In this document: piece by piece, positions 36,349 to 46,577 of the stretch | Numbering within the stretch: position 1 is the stretch's first letter | Layout: every line of letters begins with the position of its first letter | Assembly: GCF_027923465.1 (NCBI RefSeq) | Contig: NZ_BRLB01000013.1 | Location: 102,702-166,701 of the forward strand | DNA from: Vallitalea longa | GTDB lineage: Bacteria; Bacillota; Clostridia; Lachnospirales; Vallitaleaceae | Length of the DNA stretch: 64,000 nt | Direction: 5' to 3' | Position numbers and translations under genes: made by a program | The notes under the pieces: model-generated | Seen by the model: only the letters and a program-made list of their open reading frames with translations | Told to the model about the DNA's origin: nothing | Databases searched by the model: none

Positions 36349-37839
36349 ATGAATACATTATATAAAAGTACACGTGGTGGTGAAAAGAATATACAGGCTT
36401 CACTAGCTATTATTAAGGGGTTAGCAAGTGATGGGGGATTGTTTGTACCTAATGAGATTCCTAAACTGGATAAGCCTATAGAAGATTTGATAAATCTAGA
36501 ATATAAAGATTTAGCTTATGAAATAATGAAATTATATTTGACTGATTTTAGTGAAGAAGAATTGAAGTATTGTATAGATAATGCCTATGATGATAAATTT
36601 GATACTAGAGAGATCGCTCCTCTCGTTAAGAAAAATAAAGCATATTATTTAGAACTGTTTCATGGTTCTACTATCGCATTCAAAGATATGGCATTATCAA
36701 TTTTACCATATCTAATGAAAGTATCTGCAAAAAAACAGAATATCGATAAGGAAATAGTAATTCTTACAGCTACTTCTGGAGATACAGGAAAAGCTGCTTT
36801 AGCTGGATTTGCTGATGTAGAAGGAATTAAGATTATCGTATTCTATCCTAAGGATGGAGTAAGTCCAATACAGAAACATCAAATGGTTACTCAAAAAGGT
36901 GAAAATACATATGTAGTCGGCATAGAGGGTAATTTTGATGATGCTCAAAATGGAGTAAAAGAAATATTCAATAATTCAGATTTTGTTAAATTAATGGATG
37001 ATAATGGTTATAGATTTTCATCAGCCAATTCAATCAACATAGGAAGATTGATACCACAGATAGTTTATTATTTTTATGCTTATACTAATATGTTAAGGAA
37101 TAAAGATATTAAATTAGGAGAAGAGATTAATGTTGTTGTGCCTACTGGTAATTTCGGTAATATATTAGCTGCTTATTATGCAAAAAATATGGGATTGCCA
37201 ATTAATCAATTAATATGCGCATCAAATGATAATAAAGTGTTGTATGATTTTATGAATACAGGTGTATATAATAAAAACAGGGAGTTCGTTTTGACTATTT
37301 CTCCTTCTATGGATATATTGATTTCAAGTAATTTGGAAAGATTGTTATATAAGATATCCGGTAATAGTGAAAGTATCATTAATAATCTTATGGATTCTTT
37401 AGCTAGTAATGGTGAATATGAAATATCTGATGATATGAAGAAAGGGTTAAAGAGTTTTTATGGAAATTATGCAACCACTGATGAAACTTATGCTACGATA
37501 AAAGAAGTGTATGATAATTCTAGGTATTTGATTGATTCTCATACTGCTGTTGGTAGTTGTGTTTATAAAAAATATAAAAATGATACTGGAGACACTAGAA
37601 AGACTGTAATTGCTTCTACTGCAAGTCCGTATAAGTTTACTCGTAGTGTTATGAAGGCAATTGATAAGAGTTATGAGAAATATGATGATTTTGAATTGAT
37701 TGAGAAGATGAACGAGCTTACAGGAGTTGAAGTTCCTAACGCCATTAAAGATATTATTAATGCAGAGGTTAGGCATAAGAGATTATGTGGCAAGGATAAG
37801 ATGAAAGAAACAGTAAGAGATATTTTGGGTATAAGCTAG
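36349..37839 (+). CDS. thrC: Threonine synthase
   Basis: PLP enzyme converting O-phosphohomoserine to threonine. 496 residues, the longer (yeast/E. coli-type) clan. Starts with STRGG, and the PLP lysine is in LFHGSTIAFKDMALS; the glycine-rich phosphate loop is in TATSGDTGKAALAGF, and VVPTGNFGNILAAYYA is the conserved PTGNFG. ATG at 36349 is nine bases after AAAGGA; an ATG at 36340 overlaps the ribosome site. Monocistronic; no hom or thrB next to it. Confidence 0.95.
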   Translation: MNTLYKSTRGGEKNIQASLAIIKGLASDGGLFVPNEIPKLDKPIEDLINLEYKDLAYEIMKLYLTDFSEEELKYCIDNAYDDKFDTREIAPLVKKNKAYYLELFHGSTIAFKDMALSILPYLMKVSAKKQNIDKEIVILTATSGDTGKAALAGFADVEGIKIIVFYPKDGVSPIQKHQMVTQKGENTYVVGIEGNFDDAQNGVKEIFNNSDFVKLMDDNGYRFSSANSINIGRLIPQIVYYFYAYTNMLRNKDIKLGEEINVVVPTGNFGNILAAYYAKNMGLPINQLICASNDNKVLYDFMNTGVYNKNREFVLTISPSMDILISSNLERLLYKISGNSESIINNLMDSLASNGEYEISDDMKKGLKSFYGNYATTDETYATIKEVYDNSRYLIDSHTAVGSCVYKKYKNDTGDTRKTVIASTASPYKFTRSVMKAIDKSYEKYDDFELIEKMNELTGVEVPNAIKDIINAEVRHKRLCGKDKMKETVRDILGIS

Positions 37840-37859
37840 CGTGATGCTAGCTTTTTTTT
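37834..37859 (+). terminator. Terminator overlapping the thrC stop codon
   Basis: AGCTAGC (37834-37840) pairs perfectly with GCTAGCT (37846-37852), loop GTGAT, then eight T. The TAG stop lies inside the left arm. Confidence 0.85.
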
Positions 37860-37909
37860 ATCTTATAGGAAAGTCCTACGTTTTAAGCATATATAGATAA
37901 ATATTCATT

Positions 37910-37960
37910 AAGTAACTATATGATATTAGATTATTTCTATTAACGTATAGTTGCTTTTTT
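37910..37960 (+). terminator. Second hairpin terminator downstream of thrC
   Basis: AAGTAACTATA (37910-37920) with TATAGTTGCTT (37945-37955, one G-U pair), large loop, then six T. The remainder of the gap to the RHH gene (37961-38143) shows nothing recognisable. Confidence 0.6.
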
Positions 37961-38143
37961 ATTGATGTTTTTAAATGGTAAGGTGGGATGGTCCTTTAGT
38001 TATAGGTTTAATTTATTAAGTTTATTGTAAGTAATAATAATGTAAAAATTAAATTATATATTATTAGTATAATAAGGGTTAATATATGTAAAATAGTAAT
38101 ATAAAATAATAACCAAAAATGTAATTGAATTTATATAAAGAGG

Positions 38144-38172
38144 TTGACAAATTATTTAATGAGGTATACTAT
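38144..38172 (+). promoter_or_regulatory. Sigma-A promoter of the RHH-dnaJ-clpB operon
   Basis: TTGACA at 38144-38149, 17 bases, TACTAT at 38167-38172. No CIRCE (TTAGCACTC-N9) or CtsR heptad (GGTCAAA) repeats are present around it. Confidence 0.75.
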
Positions 38173-38179
38173 ATATGTG

Positions 38180-38203
38180 TAATAACATATGATAGTGTTA
38201 TTA
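38180..38203. promoter_or_regulatory. Perfect inverted repeat, operator candidate of the chaperone operon
   Basis: TAATAACA (38180-38187), eight-base spacer, TGTTATTA (38196-38203): perfect 8-bp arms, directly after the -10 element and just before the ribosome binding site GAAGGG. It fits an autoregulatory site for the RHH protein encoded next, or a leader hairpin controlling translation. Confidence 0.6.
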
Positions 38204-38218
38204 GAAGGGTTGATAAAT

Positions 38219-38893
38219 ATGAAAAAGAGTATTTATAGTATAGTGTTGTTTGATGAGATTGTTGAAGCTATTGATAGATTATCATATATTAAGAATACTA
38301 ATAGATCACAGTTAATTAACGATATGTTAGCTGAGAAATTGGGACTATTGACGCCCCAACAAAAAGTAACTAATATTATAAATAGAATATCTGCATTAGT
38401 TGAAACAGATAGTATTCAAGTTAAATCTAAAAATGATTATGGAAGTTTGCAGTTCGGTACTTTTATAAAATATAAATATAGACCTAGTATTAGATATAGT
38501 TTTGAATTTTATGTAGGAAATAATGAAGAAAGATATGCGGTGCTTAAGATAAATTCAAGGTCTAAGTCAGAAGAACTTAATGAGCATTTAGAAAGGTTTT
38601 TCAAAGGGATCTGTTATATTGATAAAAAGAGATTCCCACAGATATATCAAAGAGAAATTATCAATAAGACATATACGAATTCCAATAATAGATTTTCTAG
38701 AGAATTTTTACGCGGAATACCTTTGGAAAAAATGGATGATGAGGCGATAGCAGAATATTTAAGTTGTTATTTATTGATGATAGATGATTCAATGAATTAT
38801 TATTTTAATAATTATGATATGGAGAATGTTTTTAGTCAGATTGATAGGATATATTATCATCATCTTAAGAATCTTAATTTGTTCTTAAAATAG
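38219..38893 (+). CDS. Ribbon-helix-helix protein of unknown function
   Basis: 224 residues. The N terminus (2-48: KKSIYSIVLFDEIVEAIDRL, then NRSQLINDMLAEKLGL) fits a CopG/MetJ-like ribbon-helix-helix fold: one beta strand, two helices, with SRSQ-like NRSQ at the start of helix B. The remainder (about 60-224) is not recognised; it alternates strands (FIKYKYRPSIRYSFEFYVG) and helices and could sense a ligand or folding state. ATG at 38219 is nine bases after GAAGGG. It lies 29 bases before dnaJ, and the three genes appear to form one operon, so it may be a stress regulator of the chaperones. Confidence 0.72.
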   Translation: MKKSIYSIVLFDEIVEAIDRLSYIKNTNRSQLINDMLAEKLGLLTPQQKVTNIINRISALVETDSIQVKSKNDYGSLQFGTFIKYKYRPSIRYSFEFYVGNNEERYAVLKINSRSKSEELNEHLERFFKGICYIDKKRFPQIYQREIINKTYTNSNNRFSREFLRGIPLEKMDDEAIAEYLSCYLLMIDDSMNYYFNNYDMENVFSQIDRIYYHHLKNLNLFLK

Positions 38894-38922
38894 TAATGGA
38901 AAAAAAATAGGAGGTGTACGTT

Positions 38923-39885
38923 ATGCCAAATAGCGTTGAAGATTATTACAAAACACTGGGTGTTACAAAAGAAGCTACCGATAAAGAAATACAGAAGGCG
39001 TACAGAAAGCTAGCTCATAAGTATCATCCAGATTCAAATAAATCAAAAGCAGCAGAAGAGAAGTTTAAAAAAATTAATGAGGCTTATAATGTTCTGAAAG
39101 ATCCAGAAAAAAGAAAAGCTTACAACCAATTCGGTAATCAGTGGGAAAGTGGTGGAGGATATTATTCTCAGGATACTAGCTCATGGAGTGGTGATGAAGA
39201 TATATTAAGATCAGTTTTCGATTCTATATTTAGAGCTAATGGATTTGGTAATACTGGTAAAAGTACTTTTAGGGGATTTGGTAATATGGGAGGTTTTTCT
39301 TCATCTATGGGTGGATTCAGGAGGCAGCAGTATGGTGGACAGCCTAGAGCTGTCAAAGGGCAGGATGCAGAGGCAGAACTGGATATTGCCATATCAGATA
39401 GCTATTTTGGTTCGACTAAAAAAATAACTGTCGGTGATGAGATGGGTAATAGACACCAATTAGATGTTAGCATACCTAAAGGAATCACTGAAGGTCAGAA
39501 GATAAGGTTGAAAGGGCAAGGAAGCAAAGGATATAATGGTGGACCTAATGGAGACTTACTGATAAAGGTGCATATTGTAGAAGATGCAGAATATAGTCTG
39601 AATGGGTATGATATTTATAAAGATTTAAATATCGCACCATGGGAAGCGGCTCTTGGTGCTGAAATACCAGTTAGTACTCTGGATAAGAATTTGCAGATTA
39701 AAATACCTAAAGGAACCCAATCAGGTAAAAAATTCAGATTAAAAAATAATGGATTGAAAAGCAGAAAGAAAACAGGAGATTTCTATTTTGTGGCTAAGAT
39801 AGTTGTTTCAGAGAAATTAAGTAAAGAAGAGATAAAGTTGCTGAAGAAGTGGCAGGAAATATCTAATTGGAAGATTAGAGAATAA
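38923..39885 (+). CDS. DnaJ-class (type B, CbpA-like) co-chaperone
   Basis: Stimulates DnaK ATPase and delivers substrates; 320 residues. J domain with HPD at 35-37 ([10 protein letters not shown]), Gly/Phe-rich linker (about 75-145, [18 protein letters not shown]), then two C-terminal beta domains (about 145-320, with [17 protein letters not shown] and [18 protein letters not shown]). The CxxCxGxG zinc domain of canonical DnaJ is absent, so it is type B like CbpA. ATG 38923 follows AGGAGGTG. Between the RHH gene and clpB, 28 bases from the latter. Confidence 0.93.
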   Translation: MPNSVEDYYKTLGVTKEATDKEIQKAYRKLAHKYHPDSNKSKAAEEKFKKINEAYNVLKDPEKRKAYNQFGNQWESGGGYYSQDTSSWSGDEDILRSVFDSIFRANGFGNTGKSTFRGFGNMGGFSSSMGGFRRQQYGGQPRAVKGQDAEAELDIAISDSYFGSTKKITVGDEMGNRHQLDVSIPKGITEGQKIRLKGQGSKGYNGGPNGDLLIKVHIVEDAEYSLNGYDIYKDLNIAPWEAALGAEIPVSTLDKNLQIKIPKGTQSGKKFRLKNNGLKSRKKTGDFYFVAKIVVSEKLSKEEIKLLKKWQEISNWKIRE

Positions 39886-39913
39886 TAGGATAGTTATTGA
39901 GAGGTGAATAGTT

Positions 39914-42514
39914 ATGGATATGAATAGATTTACTCAAAAAAGTCTAGAGGGAGTTAAGGATGCTCAGACTATTGCAGTTTCTAATGGTAATATTGAGATT
40001 ATGCCGGAGCATCTGTTGTTGGCGTTATTAAAACAGGAGAATGGGTTGATACCTAGGATTTTGGATAAGATGGGTAAAAACATTAATGAATTGATTGTTG
40101 AACTAGAGGATTATGTTAATAAAATGCCTAGAGTATCTGGACCTGGACGAGAAGCTGGTAAAGTATATATTAGTGAGACTACTGATAAAATATTCGTTGC
40201 TGCTTTGAAAGAGGCTGAGAAATTAGGCGACCAGTATATTTCTGTGGAGCATTTGTTCGTCTCATTTTTTGAACTTAACAAAAAAGAATATGTTGTTAGT
40301 TTACTTAATAAATACAATATTACTAAGAACGAAGTATTAAATGTTCTTAAGGCGATTAGGGGTAATCAGAGAGTGGTTTCTGATAATCCGGAGAATACTT
40401 ATGAAGCTCTAACCAAATATGGACATGATTTGGTTAAAGAAGCAAGACAAAATAAACTTGATCCAGTTATAGGAAGAGATAGTGAGATTCGTCATACTAT
40501 CAGGATATTATCAAGGAAAACCAAAAATAACCCTGTTTTGATTGGAGAGCCTGGTGTTGGTAAGACTGCGATTGCTGAAGGACTTGCTCATAGAATCGTT
40601 AAAGGGGATGTTCCGGAAGGAATAAAGGACAAGAAGATTATTTCTTTGGATTTAGGTGCTTTAGTAGCAGGAGCTAAGTATAGAGGAGAATTCGAAGAAA
40701 GATTTAAAGCGGTTTTAAAAGAAGTTAAAGATAGTAATGGTGAGGTTATACTATTTATTGATGAACTTCATACCATTGTAGGTGCTGGAAAGACTGAGGG
40801 TGCAATGGATGCAGGTAATATGTTGAAACCCATGTTAGCAAGAGGTGAGTTACATTGTATTGGGGCAACTACATTAGATGAGTATAGGAAATATATAGAG
40901 AAAGATTCTGCTCTAGAAAGAAGATTTCAACCTGTCATGGTAGATGAGCCTACAGTAGAAGATACTATATCAATCTTAAGAGGTCTAAGTGAGAGATATG
41001 AAGTATTTCATGGTGTCAAGATACAAGATACAGCGTTAGTTTCAGCAGCTGTCTTATCTAATAGATATATAACAGATAGATTTTTGCCAGATAAAGCTAT
41101 AGACCTTGTAGATGAAGCATGTGCAATGATTAGGACCGAAATGGATTCTATGCCATCGGAGGTAGATGAAGTTTCTAGAAAAATTATTCAGCTGGAAATA
41201 GAAGAAGCAGCACTTATAAAAGAAAAAGATGATATGAGTAAAAGTAGATTGGCAAGGATTCAAAAAGAGCTTGCAGAGCATAGAGATACTTATAATTCTA
41301 TGAAGGTTCAATGGGAAAACGAAAAACAAAACATAGAAAAAGTGCAGAACCTGAAAGAAGAATTAGAAAAAGTAGGTAGAGATATTGAGAAGGCTGAAAG
41401 AGAATATGATCTTAATAAAGCTGCTATGCTAAAATATGGACGTCTTCCAGAATTAAAAGCCCAATTAGAACAAGAACAGAAGAATATCGAGGCTAACAAG
41501 AATGAAAGTTCTTTATTAAGACAAAAAGTAACAGAAGAAGAAATAGCTGAAATAATATCTAGATGGACAGGAATACCACTTAGTAAATTAGTTTCTGGTG
41601 AAAGAGAAAAGCTATTGAAACTAAATGATATACTTCATAGAAGAGTAATAGGACAAAATGAAGCCATACAGACTGTAACAGATGCAATAATAAGATCAAG
41701 AGCTGGAATTAAGGACCCTAAGCGACCTATAGGTTCTTTTATATTTCTTGGACCAACTGGTGTAGGTAAGACAGAACTCGCTAAGGCAGTAGCAGAGGTG
41801 TTATTTGATACAGAAGACAATATAGTAAGAATTGATATGAGTGAATATATGGAAAAATTCTCAGTATCAAGACTTATAGGTGCACCTCCTGGATATGTTG
41901 GATATGAAGAAGGAGGACAATTGACCGAAGCGGTACGTAGAAAACCTTATTCAGTAGTTTTATTGGATGAAATAGAGAAAGCTCATCCAGATGTATTCAA
42001 TATACTTCTACAGATACTTGATGATGGACGTATAACTGATTCACAAGGTAGGACAGTTGATTTTAAAAACACAATAATAATTATGACATCCAATATTGGA
42101 TCAGAATATCTACTAGAAGGAATAAATTCAATGGGTGAAATAAGTGAAAAAGCTAGAAATGATGTGTCTAATTCACTAAATAGATATTTCAGACCAGAGT
42201 TTCTTAATAGGGTCGATGAAATTGTATTGTACAAACCATTAACAAAAGATAATTTAATGGATATAGTCGATTTATTGATTAATGAAATCTCTAAGCGATT
42301 GATTGAGAAAAGACTTAGTATCAGGATAACCGATAAAGCTAAAAATCATATTGTAGACGAAGGATATGATCCTGTATACGGAGCAAGACCGTTAAAAAGA
42401 TATCTACAGAGAAATATTGAAACAATGATTGGTAGAGCAATAATATCATGTAATGTATCTGAGGGCAGTGAAATAGTAATCGATTATATTAATGATAAAC
42501 TAATGATAATATAA
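39914..42514 (+). CDS. clpB: ATP-dependent disaggregase ClpB
   Basis: Hsp100 ring ATPase that pulls polypeptides from aggregates, working with DnaK/DnaJ. 866 residues: Clp_N repeats (about 1-145), AAA1 with Walker A GEPGVGKT (about 211), pore and arginine region ([15 protein letters not shown]), the M-domain coiled coil (about 400-530), AAA2 with [13 protein letters not shown] (about 613) and the conserved [25 protein letters not shown]. There is no ClpP-binding IGF loop evident, consistent with ClpB rather than ClpA/C. Last gene of the RHH-dnaJ-clpB operon. Confidence 0.97.
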   Translation: MDMNRFTQKSLEGVKDAQTIAVSNGNIEIMPEHLLLALLKQENGLIPRILDKMGKNINELIVELEDYVNKMPRVSGPGREAGKVYISETTDKIFVAALKEAEKLGDQYISVEHLFVSFFELNKKEYVVSLLNKYNITKNEVLNVLKAIRGNQRVVSDNPENTYEALTKYGHDLVKEARQNKLDPVIGRDSEIRHTIRILSRKTKNNPVLIGEPGVGKTAIAEGLAHRIVKGDVPEGIKDKKIISLDLGALVAGAKYRGEFEERFKAVLKEVKDSNGEVILFIDELHTIVGAGKTEGAMDAGNMLKPMLARGELHCIGATTLDEYRKYIEKDSALERRFQPVMVDEPTVEDTISILRGLSERYEVFHGVKIQDTALVSAAVLSNRYITDRFLPDKAIDLVDEACAMIRTEMDSMPSEVDEVSRKIIQLEIEEAALIKEKDDMSKSRLARIQKELAEHRDTYNSMKVQWENEKQNIEKVQNLKEELEKVGRDIEKAEREYDLNKAAMLKYGRLPELKAQLEQEQKNIEANKNESSLLRQKVTEEEIAEIISRWTGIPLSKLVSGEREKLLKLNDILHRRVIGQNEAIQTVTDAIIRSRAGIKDPKRPIGSFIFLGPTGVGKTELAKAVAEVLFDTEDNIVRIDMSEYMEKFSVSRLIGAPPGYVGYEEGGQLTEAVRRKPYSVVLLDEIEKAHPDVFNILLQILDDGRITDSQGRTVDFKNTIIIMTSNIGSEYLLEGINSMGEISEKARNDVSNSLNRYFRPEFLNRVDEIVLYKPLTKDNLMDIVDLLINEISKRLIEKRLSIRITDKAKNHIVDEGYDPVYGARPLKRYLQRNIETMIGRAIISCNVSEGSEIVIDYINDKLMII

Positions 42515-42556
42515 GTATCCGTTAGACAATGAAATAGTGAATATAATTAAAAGAAT

Positions 42557-42639
42557 AGACTTTAATCAGCAAACAATACTCTGAATTTAGAGTTCATTAG
42601 TGGAAAATGCTTATGTGGTGCTGATGGAGTCTTTTTTTT
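42557..42639 (+). terminator. Large branched terminator after clpB
   Basis: Outer stem AGACT (42557-42561) with AGTCT (42628-42632), then ATCAGCA (42565-42571) with TGCTGAT (42619-42625), enclosing a small ACTCT-GAATT-AGAGT-like hairpin (42578-42593). A run of eight T follows. Unusually large (about 75 bases) for a simple terminator. Confidence 0.65.
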
Positions 42640-42774
42640 GTATAAAGATATGCAATGATGTACTTGTCATATGTGATGTTAATTAAAACACTAATACAAT
42701 TATGTTATTAATGTATTATATTTAAAATGAATAGGTGAAATATATATTATATGGTAATATATTCAAAATTTGTC

Positions 42775-42803
42775 TTGACAGACGTAGATAAATATACTAT
42801 ACT
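42775..42803 (+). promoter_or_regulatory. Sigma-A promoter of the iron(III) ABC transporter
   Basis: TTGACA at 42775-42780, 17 bases, TATACT at 42798-42803, with the Fur box just downstream. Confidence 0.85.
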
Positions 42804-42814
42804 TTAATCGAAAT

Positions 42815-42831
42815 TGATATTCATTATCATT
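42815..42831 (+). promoter_or_regulatory. Fur box of the iron(III) ABC transporter
   Basis: TGATATTCATTATCATT differs by one base from the feoA box at 6032-6048 and occupies the same place relative to its promoter. Confidence 0.86.
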
Positions 42832-42849
42832 AAAAGTAGGAGGAATAAA

Positions 42850-43911
42850 ATGAAAAGTAAAATTAATATTATAATATCATGTATGCTAGCTATTTCTTTA
42901 ATGCTTGTAGGGTGTGCAAAGGATGCTGATGAGAATGAAGTGACGGATAAAGGAAATTATCATGGTAAAGAAGGAAAAATAACTATATATCTATCAGGAC
43001 CAGAACAAATGCTTAATAAACTAGAAAGTGAATTCGAAAATGAAAATGGTGATGTGCTAGATCTTGTAATATTAGGATGTGGACCATTAAGGCAGAAAGT
43101 ATGGACAGAGAAACAAGCTGGACAAATCCAAGCAGATGTAGTATGGGGTTCTGATCCATTGCTTTATCATGCTCTACAAAAAGAAGGAGATTTGGATAAA
43201 TATACTCCTGAAGAATATGACAAAGTAAAAGACGAATATAAAGTAGGAGATAATTATTATACGATTGTAAATGAGAGATATGCAATAATAGCTTATAACA
43301 ATGAGAAATTAAAAGATGATAATGTACCCGCTTCATTTGAAGATCTTAAGAAAGAGACTTATAAAGGTACTGTCGTAATGGCAAATGCGAACTATTCATC
43401 TACTGCTTTAGCAATTACTTCAGGTTTATATCAAATGAGTGATAATAATTGGGACTACATAAAAGCATTAAAAGAAAACAAATTGTTCTTTGCAAAATCT
43501 AATGGTCAAGTACCTTCTAAAATACAAGAGGGTGAATTTGATGTTGGAATTGCACCACATGATTCAATATTAAGGTTGCAGACAAAAGCTAAAAAAGAAG
43601 GTTATAAAATGCCCGTAGATATATGTTGGCCTGAAGAAGGGGCGCTTAAGATTCAAAGACCAGTTGCAATAATAAAAGATGATTCAAGACCAAGTGCCAA
43701 TAAAGAAATAGCTGAAAAATTTGTAGATTTCTTAATATCAAAGAAAGCGCAAAATATTACTGTAGGGATGGGATTTATTAGTGTAAGAGAAGATTTATCA
43801 TTGCCTAAAGGAATTCCTACAAATATAAATACTAGAGACATCGATTGGGGGTACGCTTATGAAAACGAAAGCTTACTTAGAGACGGGGTTAAAGAGATCA
43901 TGGGACAATAA
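42850..43911 (+). CDS. Iron(III) ABC transporter substrate-binding lipoprotein
   Basis: Extracellular ferric iron-binding lipoprotein of the FutA/FbpA (SBP family 1/8) class, 353 residues. Signal peptide with lipobox LVGC (Cys about 23), then GKEGKITIYLSGPEQMLNKL, a WGSDPLLYHALQKEGDLDKY hinge region and YYTIVNERYAIIAYN, typical of this fold. The start ATG 42850 follows AGGAGG. The gene overlaps the permease start by 53 bases. Fur-type promoter argues for iron rather than thiamine or phosphonate, though the ligand is inferred. Confidence 0.87.
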   Translation: MKSKINIIISCMLAISLMLVGCAKDADENEVTDKGNYHGKEGKITIYLSGPEQMLNKLESEFENENGDVLDLVILGCGPLRQKVWTEKQAGQIQADVVWGSDPLLYHALQKEGDLDKYTPEEYDKVKDEYKVGDNYYTIVNERYAIIAYNNEKLKDDNVPASFEDLKKETYKGTVVMANANYSSTALAITSGLYQMSDNNWDYIKALKENKLFFAKSNGQVPSKIQEGEFDVGIAPHDSILRLQTKAKKEGYKMPVDICWPEEGALKIQRPVAIIKDDSRPSANKEIAEKFVDFLISKKAQNITVGMGFISVREDLSLPKGIPTNINTRDIDWGYAYENESLLRDGVKEIMGQ

Positions 43912-45553
43912 GAAAATAAATTACACATCACAGTTTGGTAAACAAGCTGTGATGTATATAATATTATTCTTATCAATCTTCATTATAATAATTTATCCAT
44001 TAACAAATTTAATTCTTAAAAGCTTTGATATAGATGCTTTTTTTTCGTTATTTAAAGATAAATATGTCTATAAGAGTTTATTGAATACTTTGATTATAGG
44101 GGGAGGAGTAACTTTTTTTTCAATAATATTAGGAGGAAGTTTAGCTTGGCTAGTTGTGCGAACAGATTTCAAATATAAAAAGTTTGTTAGAACATTTGCT
44201 TTGATAGGCTTCATGATTCCTTCTTATATTCTCAGTATATCTTATATAGAAATTTTTTCTAAGAATGGTTACTTAAGTAGATTATTAAAATTATTATTCA
44301 ATTATGATTATAATTTATTTCCATATTCAATAATATCAGTGATATTGGTCTTATCTATACATTTATATCCTTTGGCTTTTATGGCAATATCTAATGCTTT
44401 AGAAGCTTATTCTATGGATTATGAAGATGCGGCTTTCGTTTATGGAGCTAATAGAAAAAAAGTTATTAAGAGTATAACAATACCTATGATAATACCCAGT
44501 ATTTTATCTATAGGAATATTGATTTTTAGCCGTTCCATGGCTAATTTTGGAGTACCTGCTGCATTAAGTCTTCCTATAGGGAAAGAAGTAGTTACTACAA
44601 AGATATTTGGATATTTATCTCATTTGGAATTAGTGAATGCTACTGTATTATCTGTAGTGCTGATAATTATTTCTGCTTGTATTTATATAATAAATTCAAA
44701 AATAATAAGTAAAAGGAAATATTCCAGTAGTACCAATAAAAAATTTAAGAATCCTCAGTTAGTTAAATTAGGTAAAGGAAAGAAAATAATCTCATTATTA
44801 GTTATTCTTTTTTGCTTATGTGTTACAGGTATTCCCTTAATGAGTATCATAATGACATCTTTTCTTAAACGTTGGGGATTGAAATTACAATTATGCAACT
44901 TTACATTAAATAATTATAGTACCTTATTTACTAATCCATATACTAACAGATCCTTCATAAATAGTTTATCATATGGAATAATAGGAGCAACAACAGCGGT
45001 TATAATAAGTTCGGCAGTATTATATTTATTCTATATAAATAAGAATAAGCTTACTAAACTATTTATGATTGTAGTTACTTGGCCTATAGCATTTCCTAAT
45101 ATCGTATTAGCTGTTGCAGCGACATTAAGTTTCATAAATAAGCCAATTAAGTTATATGGAACCAAATGGATTATTATTATTACATATATCGCTTTATTTA
45201 TACCTATTGCAGTAAAAAATATGAGCGGAATTATAGAGAATGTGGATAGAAGTTTGATAAAGGCTTCAAAAATGTCAGGGGCAAGCATGTTTTGCACATT
45301 AAAAAACATTGTTATTCCATTGATAGCTCCAGGAATGACTTCAGCATGGATACTATGCTTTTTGATTGCATTAAGAGAAATACCAATATCTTTATTGTTA
45401 TATAGTAGTGGAACTGAAACTCTAGGGGTAATGTTATTTACATTACAATCTAACTCTTATGGGCTTGAAATGACGTCTGCTTTGGCTGTGGTCATCATAC
45501 TTATGAGTTTGATAGGAAATTTTATAATTAAAAAAGTTAGGAGACGACAATGA
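43859..45553 (+). CDS. Iron(III) ABC transporter permease (fused double domain)
   Basis: Inner-membrane permease with two BPD_transp_1 domains in one chain, FbpB-like; 564 residues, about twelve membrane helices. EAA loops: the first near LEAYSMDYEDAAFVYGANRKK (approximately 180-200) and the second near VDRSLIKASKMSGASMFCTL. The ATG at 43859 follows GGGGGT within the end of the binding-protein gene, giving a 53-base overlap and translational coupling. It overlaps the ATPase gene by four bases (ATGA). Confidence 0.9.
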   Translation: MKTKAYLETGLKRSWDNKKINYTSQFGKQAVMYIILFLSIFIIIIYPLTNLILKSFDIDAFFSLFKDKYVYKSLLNTLIIGGGVTFFSIILGGSLAWLVVRTDFKYKKFVRTFALIGFMIPSYILSISYIEIFSKNGYLSRLLKLLFNYDYNLFPYSIISVILVLSIHLYPLAFMAISNALEAYSMDYEDAAFVYGANRKKVIKSITIPMIIPSILSIGILIFSRSMANFGVPAALSLPIGKEVVTTKIFGYLSHLELVNATVLSVVLIIISACIYIINSKIISKRKYSSSTNKKFKNPQLVKLGKGKKIISLLVILFCLCVTGIPLMSIIMTSFLKRWGLKLQLCNFTLNNYSTLFTNPYTNRSFINSLSYGIIGATTAVIISSAVLYLFYINKNKLTKLFMIVVTWPIAFPNIVLAVAATLSFINKPIKLYGTKWIIIITYIALFIPIAVKNMSGIIENVDRSLIKASKMSGASMFCTLKNIVIPLIAPGMTSAWILCFLIALREIPISLLLYSSGTETLGVMLFTLQSNSYGLEMTSALAVVIILMSLIGNFIIKKVRRRQ

Positions 45554-46575
45554 TGATAAGTGGTATGATTAGAAGTATTAGTAAAAAATATAATGAAGTC
45601 AATGCTTTGAATGATATTAGCTTAGATATTTATAAAGGTGAATTGTTAAGTATTTTAGGTTCTAGCGGATGTGGTAAAAGTACTTTGCTATACTGTATAG
45701 CAGGACTTGAAAAACCAGATTGTGGTAATATAAATCTTAATGATAGGGTTTTATTTTCTAAAACTAAGAAGGTATTTATTCCTCCTGAAAAGAGAAATGT
45801 TAGTTTAGTGTTTCAAAATTATGCTCTTTGGCCACATATGAATATTTTTAAAAATGTAGCTTATCCTCTGCAAATAAGAAAAGTCAATAAATCGATTATT
45901 AAGAAAGAGGTATTCAATATACTAGATTTAGTTGGTTTATCTGGAAAAGAAAAAAAATATCCTTTTGAATTGAGTGGAGGGGAACAGCAAAGAGCAGCTG
46001 TAGCTAGGGGATTGATTATGAAGCCAGACATATTGTTATTGGATGAACCATTCTCTAATCTGGATGCAAAATTAAGAGAAAAAATGCAAGATGAATTAAA
46101 AAGAATTCAAAAACTGACTAAGCTAACAATGATTCATGTAACTCATGACCAAGAAGAGGCAATGAGGATTTCTGATAGAATTGCTATTATGAATAAAGGA
46201 AAATTACTTCAGATAGGTTGTCCTAGTGAAGTATATAAGAAACCAAAAGATACTTTTGTTGCAGGATTCATAGGAAAATCTAATTTGATTTCTTATGATA
46301 ATATAAAAAAATATCTACCCCAAAATACTATATGTAAATATTCAAAAAGACATAAAGCTCAAACGATATTAGTAAGACCAGAGGACATATGTTTCACTAA
46401 AAACAACAATCAAGCAATAAATGGAACCATTACCAATAAATTCAATAAGGGAAGTGTGAATTTATATAATGTAAGAACTAACATATGCGAATTCTTGATC
46501 CAAACTGATAATAAGTGCGATTATCCCTTGAATACTAAAGTTAATATAAAGATCAAAAAGGGATGTGCAATATAA
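45550..46575 (+). CDS. Iron(III) ABC transporter ATP-binding protein
   Basis: FbpC/PotA-like ATPase energising the transporter, 341 residues. Walker A LGSSGCGKST, Q-loop VFQNYALWPHM, signature LSGGEQQRAAVARGL, Walker B ILLLDEPFSNLD, H-loop VTHDQEEA. The C-terminal TOBE-like regulatory domain (about 240-341) contains LVRPEDI. ATGA overlap with the permease. Converges on the cation exporter with a two-base gap and no intervening terminator. Confidence 0.93.
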   Translation: MMISGMIRSISKKYNEVNALNDISLDIYKGELLSILGSSGCGKSTLLYCIAGLEKPDCGNINLNDRVLFSKTKKVFIPPEKRNVSLVFQNYALWPHMNIFKNVAYPLQIRKVNKSIIKKEVFNILDLVGLSGKEKKYPFELSGGEQQRAAVARGLIMKPDILLLDEPFSNLDAKLREKMQDELKRIQKLTKLTMIHVTHDQEEAMRISDRIAIMNKGKLLQIGCPSEVYKKPKDTFVAGFIGKSNLISYDNIKKYLPQNTICKYSKRHKAQTILVRPEDICFTKNNNQAINGTITNKFNKGSVNLYNVRTNICEFLIQTDNKCDYPLNTKVNIKIKKGCAI

Positions 46576-46577
46576 TA

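Noticed and set aside
38144..38203. CIRCE or CtsR control of dnaJ-clpB
   Set aside because: Neither TTAGCACTC-N9-GAGTGCTAA nor paired GGTCAAA heptads are present.
42515..42556. Extra small gene between clpB and the iron transporter
   Set aside because: No ribosome site or open frame; the sequence is explained by the terminator structure and promoter.
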